NCBI GenBank assembly: GCA_947176455.1
Contig: CAMWQQ010000035.1
Coordinates: forward strand, 1 to 11,584
Source: an uncultured Odoribacter sp.
GTDB taxonomy: Bacteria > Bacteroidota > Bacteroidia > Bacteroidales > Marinifilaceae
Reading direction: 5' to 3'
DNA: 11,584 nucleotides
The notes under the pieces are model-generated. The model was not told the origin of the DNA. It ran no database searches and was given only the letters and a program-made list of their open reading frames with translations. Below are positions 7,083 through 11,584 of this stretch, piece after piece. Every line of letters begins with the position of its first letter. Position 1 is the stretch's first letter. Made by a program: the position numbers and the translations under genes.

Positions 7083-10000
7083 TTAAAATGAAACATAGAG
7101 TCCAAAAGAGAATGTGGGACGCTCAGATAATTGAATGCTTGTAAATCCGCCTTGCGTCGGGGTCTGGCCTTTCAGTTTGGAAGAACAAACGATAAACGGA
7201 TTGTTTGTGGAAACCGACAATTCCAAACGTTGCAATTTCCATTTCGAAATCAATTCTTCCGGAAAAGAATAGGTCAGACTCATCGTACTACATTTCAAAT
7301 AATTAGCACTGACAACCCGAAGATTACTATAATTATACATGTCCCAGGCAGAACCTCCCAGTTCAGGAATCAAACCTCTATAATAAGAGGAACTTGACCA
7401 ATGGGTATCGTATGATCTATTGCCTCCGTTTATGATTACCGGAATATCCGTGTATCTTTCATCACCCGGACGTTGCCAGCGATTCAGGAAATCCCGGTTC
7501 ACATTTCTTTCCGGATTGAATTTCTGATTATCAAATAATTTGAACAAGCGGGTTTTGGCACCCAAACTATAAGCCAAGGTCATATTCAAGCGGAAATTTT
7601 TATATGTGAAGGTATTGTTGATACCGCCGGACAATTTGGGTTCACGAGAACCGGATGCCTCCAAGATTGTTGTATAGACATCATGCTGACTTTTACCGAA
7701 AAGACGCTCCGGATTTTCCTTATAGTCATAGAACAATGGACCACCGTCCACCGGACTTAATCCTTTGAAGCGATAGGAAAAGAAAGTATTGACGGGGTGT
7801 CCTTTCGCAATAATTGTACCGTCTAAGAAATTATCCACCTTGTATTGATCCGTAGAGGGTTTCGTCTCAATTCGGTTGAAAGTCTTGGAAATCGACGTGG
7901 AGAGCGACCAACGGAACTCCTTGCTTCGAACCGGCGATACGGTCAAAGATACATTGAATCCACGATTTAAGATTTCTCCGCTGTTCACCGTATGTATATT
8001 GGTTCCGTTAACGCCCGAAATCTCCTTGTCCATAAAAGCGTCTTTGGTCTTTTTGTAATAAAAATCGGAACTGACCATCAAGCGACGTTCCAACATGGAG
8101 AGTTCGATACCGGCATTCAAAGAACTGGTGCGTTCCCATTTCAATTCCGGATTCGGATACACGGATACTTCCGATACCAATTCATGGAAATAGTCGTCCA
8201 ACGGCAATTTTTTAATGATTAATTCCGGTGATTGACCATCCAACATATTTCCCTGATAACCGTAAGAGAATTTCAATTGCAAAAAATCAAAAAATCCGAT
8301 AGCGTTAAATTGTTCCAACGGATTGTAGGATAATGAAGCAGACCATACCGGCAACAATTTTTCATTTCCCTGTGAGCCGAAACGATTGGAACCGTCATAA
8401 CGGGCGTTGGCATTCAAAGTAATCCAATTCTGATAGGAATAGGATACACTGGCATAAGCTGCTATCAAATTGGTCTGGTTATCCGTCAGTGTCGGACGAT
8501 TTGCCAACAGCCAGGCATCGAATTTGGGATAAGTGCCTTGTTCGAATGTGGCGAACTGCAAACCCCGGTCGGGATAATAGCCTCGATTGGTGATATCCGT
8601 ACCGACATATTGGGTTGAACTGACCTCCCAACCTAAAGAGGCATTAAGGTTATGCTGTTCATTTTCTCCGAAATATTTATTGACATCGAGTTGCAAACGC
8701 GCCGTATAATTTTCGTTTCGGGAAGTCTGTTGCTTTAATTCTCCGCCGGCAGGCAATTCACTTTCTTCTGCATCTATGTCTCCACCGAATTCACCCCGAC
8801 GCATGGCAGCCACATGATGCGTTTCGGCACCCCAATACGAATCGATTTCCGTATTGGATACAGAATAGCTAAATATACCGCTTACCCTTAACCATTGCAG
8901 CGGATTGTATAGTAAATTGGCCAGAAAGGACAAGCCTGAACCATCCTGTGTGCAACCACTATTATTCAGTTCGTTAAGGATATTAAACCGATAATGGGTA
9001 GAACCATTCCCCGGTTTCTGATAAAAATGCAAAGTTCCGTCTGCATTTCGGAAAGGAATTGTACGACTGGTATTATAGGCATAATTAATCGGCGCCAACT
9101 CATTTTGATAATATTTCTGTGTACTCTTGTTTCCATCAAAGCCCAATGATAAAGAAACTTTTTCAGAGAAACGGATATCCAAGTTCAATTTTGCCGTATA
9201 ACGGTCATTCCGATTGGATTTGATGACGTCATTGTCATCGGTATAGCCAATAGAGGCATAGTAACGAATCATATCGGAACCACCCGTCAGACTTATCGTA
9301 TGCTGTGTAGAAAACGCATCGTCACCCAAAGCCGCAAACCAGTCGGTATTCAACGCCTCCATTTCGGAAACCTGCTTTACGAATTCGTCATAGGAAAGTT
9401 GTTTGGCATATAATTGGGAATAGAGGTATTCATAACCGACCAGACTGGTATTCGCAGAAAAGACATATTGATTATTCAGCAAATCGCGCGAAAACTGTAC
9501 TCTCTCTTTTGAGGTCATTACATCGATATGCCGGTCACTGTAACGGGGACGGAATTTGAACGACCCGGTCATATTGTAGGAAACCTGCGGTTTGCCAACA
9601 TGTCCTCGTTTGGTGGTAATGACAATCACCCCATTGGCTGCTTTTGTACCGTAGAGTGCGGTAGCAGAAGCATCTTTCAACACGTCGATGCGGTCGATGT
9701 CCTGTGGATTCAGACCTGAAATGGCATTACCGATGCGGTTGATGTAATCGGGATTGTTCAACTCTTCCGGTGATATATTCACCGGGTCTTGCTGTACAAT
9801 GCCATCGATGACCCATAACGGCTCTCGATTACCAATCAAAGTGGAAGTACCACGGATACGCAACTTGGGAGCAACGCCGATTTCTCCCGAATTAGTCATA
9901 GAAATTAAATCAGGAATCTGCCCTTCCAACATCTGGTCTATGGTTGTCATTCCGGGGCGCATAATATCCTCCGCTTTGACAGAAGTGACGGCACTGGTAT

Positions 10001-10679
10001 TTTTACGGCGGTTCACTACCTGATAACCGGTCACTACCACCTCGTCCATCTCTTTCACATCCGGCACCATCCGCACCGCCAGCGGCAATTCCTCCGCGCT
10101 TTTTATCGTGTGTTCCTGACGCTTGTAGCCTACCGAACTGAATACCAGCGTCATCGGGAAATCAACTGGCAACACGCCCCGGAAAACTCCCTGTGCATCC
10201 GTTGAAAAGCCTGTGGACGTACCCTTCAGCAAGACCGTTACCCCAGGTAGCGGCTCCCCGTTCTCGTCCTTCACCACGCCATGGATCTCTGTAATGGTTT
10301 TTTCCGGATTCTGCGCGCTGATGCCCAAGATGACCACGAAATCACCGTCCAATGAGAAATCCACCCGTTGCCCCGGGAACACCTGTCCCAGTGCCTCTTC
10401 CAGTGTAGCTTCCTGCAACTTCAAATCCACCTTGCGCCCGGCATCGAACTGCACGTTACTGTAGAAGAAATCCTTTTTTAATTCCTTTCCCAGCAACCGG
10501 AGCGACTCCTTCACCGTCACCCCGTTGGCTTCCAACGTCACACGTTCCGTCTGTGAATAAACCGCCGCCGATACGTGCACAAGAGAAATAACACACAATA
10601 ACCACGTCAATCGCATACACAACCATACTTTTTGCAGCCCCCTTTTCGGTACGGGCCGCGAATCATAAAAAATTTTCAT
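7083..10679 (-). CDS. SusC/RagA-family TonB-dependent outer-membrane receptor with STN signalling domain
   Basis: At 1198 residues this is a full-length transducer-type SusC. It forms the outer-membrane barrel that imports substrate bound by its SusD partner, using energy from TonB. Order of parts: a long basic n-region and signal peptide ending near SAAVYSQ (residues 37-43); an STN domain at about 46-118, which signals to FecR; a carboxypeptidase-regulatory-like domain at about 130-205 (IHGVVKDENGEPLPGVTVLL); the TonB box DEVVVTGY (212-219); a plug at about 222-358 with IDRIDVLKDASATALYGTKA and GVIVITTKRG; then the barrel, ending in the aromatic terminus SFGLYVSF. The start at 10679 is preferred over an internal Met22 because an extended KxxLCM-type n-region is usual in STN-bearing SusC proteins. 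It is followed 12 bp later by its SusD partner. GC content drops sharply right after the TonB box. Mature Cys residues are few (three). Substrate is unknown. Confidence 0.97.
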   Translation of the reverse strand: MKIFYDSRPVPKRGLQKVWLCMRLTWLLCVISLVHVSAAVYSQTERVTLEANGVTVKESLRLLGKELKKDFFYSNVQFDAGRKVDLKLQEATLEEALGQVFPGQRVDFSLDGDFVVILGISAQNPEKTITEIHGVVKDENGEPLPGVTVLLKGTSTGFSTDAQGVFRGVLPVDFPMTLVFSSVGYKRQEHTIKSAEELPLAVRMVPDVKEMDEVVVTGYQVVNRRKNTSAVTSVKAEDIMRPGMTTIDQMLEGQIPDLISMTNSGEIGVAPKLRIRGTSTLIGNREPLWVIDGIVQQDPVNISPEELNNPDYINRIGNAISGLNPQDIDRIDVLKDASATALYGTKAANGVIVITTKRGHVGKPQVSYNMTGSFKFRPRYSDRHIDVMTSKERVQFSRDLLNNQYVFSANTSLVGYEYLYSQLYAKQLSYDEFVKQVSEMEALNTDWFAALGDDAFSTQHTISLTGGSDMIRYYASIGYTDDNDVIKSNRNDRYTAKLNLDIRFSEKVSLSLGFDGNKSTQKYYQNELAPINYAYNTSRTIPFRNADGTLHFYQKPGNGSTHYRFNILNELNNSGCTQDGSGLSFLANLLYNPLQWLRVSGIFSYSVSNTEIDSYWGAETHHVAAMRRGEFGGDIDAEESELPAGGELKQQTSRNENYTARLQLDVNKYFGENEQHNLNASLGWEVSSTQYVGTDITNRGYYPDRGLQFATFEQGTYPKFDAWLLANRPTLTDNQTNLIAAYASVSYSYQNWITLNANARYDGSNRFGSQGNEKLLPVWSASLSYNPLEQFNAIGFFDFLQLKFSYGYQGNMLDGQSPELIIKKLPLDDYFHELVSEVSVYPNPELKWERTSSLNAGIELSMLERRLMVSSDFYYKKTKDAFMDKEISGVNGTNIHTVNSGEILNRGFNVSLTVSPVRSKEFRWSLSTSISKTFNRIETKPSTDQYKVDNFLDGTIIAKGHPVNTFFSYRFKGLSPVDGGPLFYDYKENPERLFGKSQHDVYTTILEASGSREPKLSGGINNTFTYKNFRLNMTLAYSLGAKTRLFKLFDNQKFNPERNVNRDFLNRWQRPGDERYTDIPVIINGGNRSYDTHWSSSSYYRGLIPELGGSAWDMYNYSNLRVVSANYLKCSTMSLTYSFPEELISKWKLQRLELSVSTNNPFIVCSSKLKGQTPTQGGFTSIQLSERPTFSFGLYVSF

Positions 10680-10704
10680 ACTTTTGTAATTGATGTTAGT
10701 ACTG

Positions 10705-10736
10705 CTTTGCTTTTTTAATCTTCACTTTAGGCAAAG
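10705..10736. repeat. Short inverted repeat in the fecR-susC gap
   Basis: CTTTGC (10705-10710) and GCAAAG (10731-10736) form a 6-bp inverted repeat with a 20-bp AT-rich spacer. It lies in the 86-bp non-coding gap just upstream of the receptor gene. I could not find a convincing Bacteroidota housekeeping promoter (TTTG, then TAnnTTTG at the usual spacing) in this gap. The repeat could be an operator-like or ECF-promoter element, but arms this short also arise by chance in AT-rich sequence. Confidence 0.2.
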
Positions 10737-10753
10737 TCTATCATTAATGTCAC

Positions 10754-10778
10754 GCCGGGGAACTGCTACTTTCCCGGC
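10754..10778 (+). terminator. GC-rich hairpin followed by a T-tract on the plus strand
   Basis: GCCGGG (10754-10759) is perfectly complementary to CCCGGC (10773-10778) across a 13-nt loop, and on the plus strand it is followed by TTTTTCTTTT (10779-10788). That is the shape of an intrinsic terminator for plus-strand, antisense transcription. It overlaps the last codons of the fecR-like gene. On the sense (minus) strand the same hairpin has no U-tract after it, so there it is more likely an RNA stability or processing element, or has no role. No plus-strand gene is visible that would need it. Confidence 0.35.
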
Positions 10779-11584
10779 TTTTTCTTTTCACCGATGATGA
10801 CCGTCTCTCCTTCCTCGAACCGCACCGGAGCCGTTGCCTCGATGCGCCGGAATAAATTATTCAGTGGTTGCGACCTGTACACCGCTCCCGAGAAACGGAT
10901 TTCCTTCACCTCCTCCACATCGAAACGATAATGCACGTCATACCACCGTTCCAGTTGTCGCATAAGCTCCTCCAACCGCACCTCATCGAACACGAAACGC
11001 CCTTTCGTCCACGCCACCGCCTCATCCATATCCACCTCGCATACCGCAATCTCCGTCCCGCTCACTTGTGCCTGCTCGCCCGGGTGTAACCGCACGACCT
11101 CAGCACCTTCCACCGCCACCGCCACCGCTCCTTGTAGCAACGTTGCCGTCGCCACCGCCTCGTCTTCGTATGCCGCCACATTGAATGTAGTTCCCAGTAC
11201 TTCCACTGTCAACCGTTCCGTCTCCACGCGGAACGGACGCGCCTCATCCCTTGCCACCTCAAAATACGCCTCTCCACGCAACCTCACAACCCGCTCTCCC
11301 GCTCCGAAAACCTCAGGAAACTCTAATTCCGATGCCGAATTCAACCACACTGTCGAACCGTCCGCCAGCACCAAACGGTACTCGCTTCCTCGCGGAATAA
11401 CCAATCGCCTCATCCGAACCTTCTCCCCGCTTCCCGCCTGCATATGCAACACTTGCTCCGCATCCACCCACACCTCCAAACCTTCCGCTTCCCTGAGCAT
11501 CGTATCCCGCAACTCACGCCCAAGGTTTACACACTCTCCGTTCCCCAATACGAAATAAGCCTCTCCCTCCGCCGGCATTATCAT
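10766..11584 (-). CDS. FecR-family anti-sigma factor, C-terminal part (5' end outside window)
   Basis: The 272 visible residues are the periplasmic portion of a FecR-like regulator. In this family, the protein spans the inner membrane, holds an ECF sigma factor on the cytoplasmic side and receives a signal from the STN domain of the partner outer-membrane receptor. Seen here: the FecR core at about residues 67-175 of the fragment, with GSEYRLVLADGSTVWLNSAS, then RLRGEAYFEV, then VLGTTFNVAAYEDE and a LHPGEQA turn. After it comes the C-terminal domain with AWTKGRFVFDEV (191-202), LERWYDVHYRF and FSGAVYR. No transmembrane helix is visible, so the N-terminal cytoplasmic and membrane part must lie to the right; the ATG at the window edge is almost certainly internal. 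The gene is clearly more GC-rich than most of the operon (hand counts of two 60-base lines give about 60% and 68%). It lies 86 bp upstream of the receptor gene. An ECF sigma gene is expected further right. Confidence 0.93.
   Translation of the reverse strand: MIMPAEGEAYFVLGNGECVNLGRELRDTMLREAEGLEVWVDAEQVLHMQAGSGEKVRMRRLVIPRGSEYRLVLADGSTVWLNSASELEFPEVFGAGERVVRLRGEAYFEVARDEARPFRVETERLTVEVLGTTFNVAAYEDEAVATATLLQGAVAVAVEGAEVVRLHPGEQAQVSGTEIAVCEVDMDEAVAWTKGRFVFDEVRLEELMRQLERWYDVHYRFDVEEVKEIRFSGAVYRSQPLNNLFRRIEATAPVRFEEGETVIIGEKKKPGK

Noticed and set aside
10614..10616. Internal Met22 as the start of the susC-like gene
   Set aside because: It would leave a shorter signal peptide, but the upstream basic extension starting at 10679 is typical of STN-bearing SusC proteins and the frame is open to that ATG.
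11582..11584. ATG at the right edge as the true start of the fecR-like gene
   Set aside because: FecR proteins have an N-terminal cytoplasmic part and a transmembrane helix, both missing from the visible 272 residues; the frame simply runs off the window.

Overview
The window looks like a chromosomal nutrient-uptake locus of a Bacteroidota bacterium, most likely order Bacteroidales. The evidence is a FecR-type anti-sigma factor followed by a SusC-like TonB receptor with an N-terminal STN domain, a SusD-like lipoprotein and a run of small secreted proteins with Bacteroidales-type lipoprotein signals (Cys followed by Ser/Asp/Asn/Glu). The composition suggests an Odoribacter/Butyricimonas-like gut genome, but the family and genus are guesses.

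Every supported gene is on the minus strand, so transcription runs right to left. At the right edge is the C-terminal part of a fecR-like gene (10766 to beyond 11584). An 86-bp AT-rich gap follows, then seven closely packed genes separated by only 7-19 bp: susC-like (7083-10679), susD-like (5547-7070), a lipoprotein resembling the putative zinc-peptidase family found next to SusCD pairs but with a broken active site (4604-5527), a FISUMP-domain lipoprotein (3908-4585), two tandem paralogous secreted thioredoxin-like proteins (2773-3897 and 1551-2765), and a TlpA-like thioredoxin lipoprotein (184-1533). The last 183 bp hold no gene but contain a 15-bp inverted repeat built from three copies of an 11-mer.

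Expected working: substrate binds SusD-like and accessory surface lipoproteins and passes through the SusC-like channel, powered by TonB. The STN domain signals to FecR, which releases an ECF sigma factor (probably encoded just right of the window) to induce the operon. No glycoside hydrolase or polysaccharide lyase is present, so this is not a classical polysaccharide utilisation locus. Three CxxC thioredoxin-fold proteins plus a protease-like lipoprotein point instead to a peptide, protein or thiol/disulfide-linked substrate; this is inference.

The points most worth a second look are the inactivated HExxH motif (VEKTH) in the peptidase-like lipoprotein, the three co-transcribed thioredoxin-fold proteins, a sharp GC step that falls at the TonB box of the receptor, and the palindromic triple repeat past the operon end.
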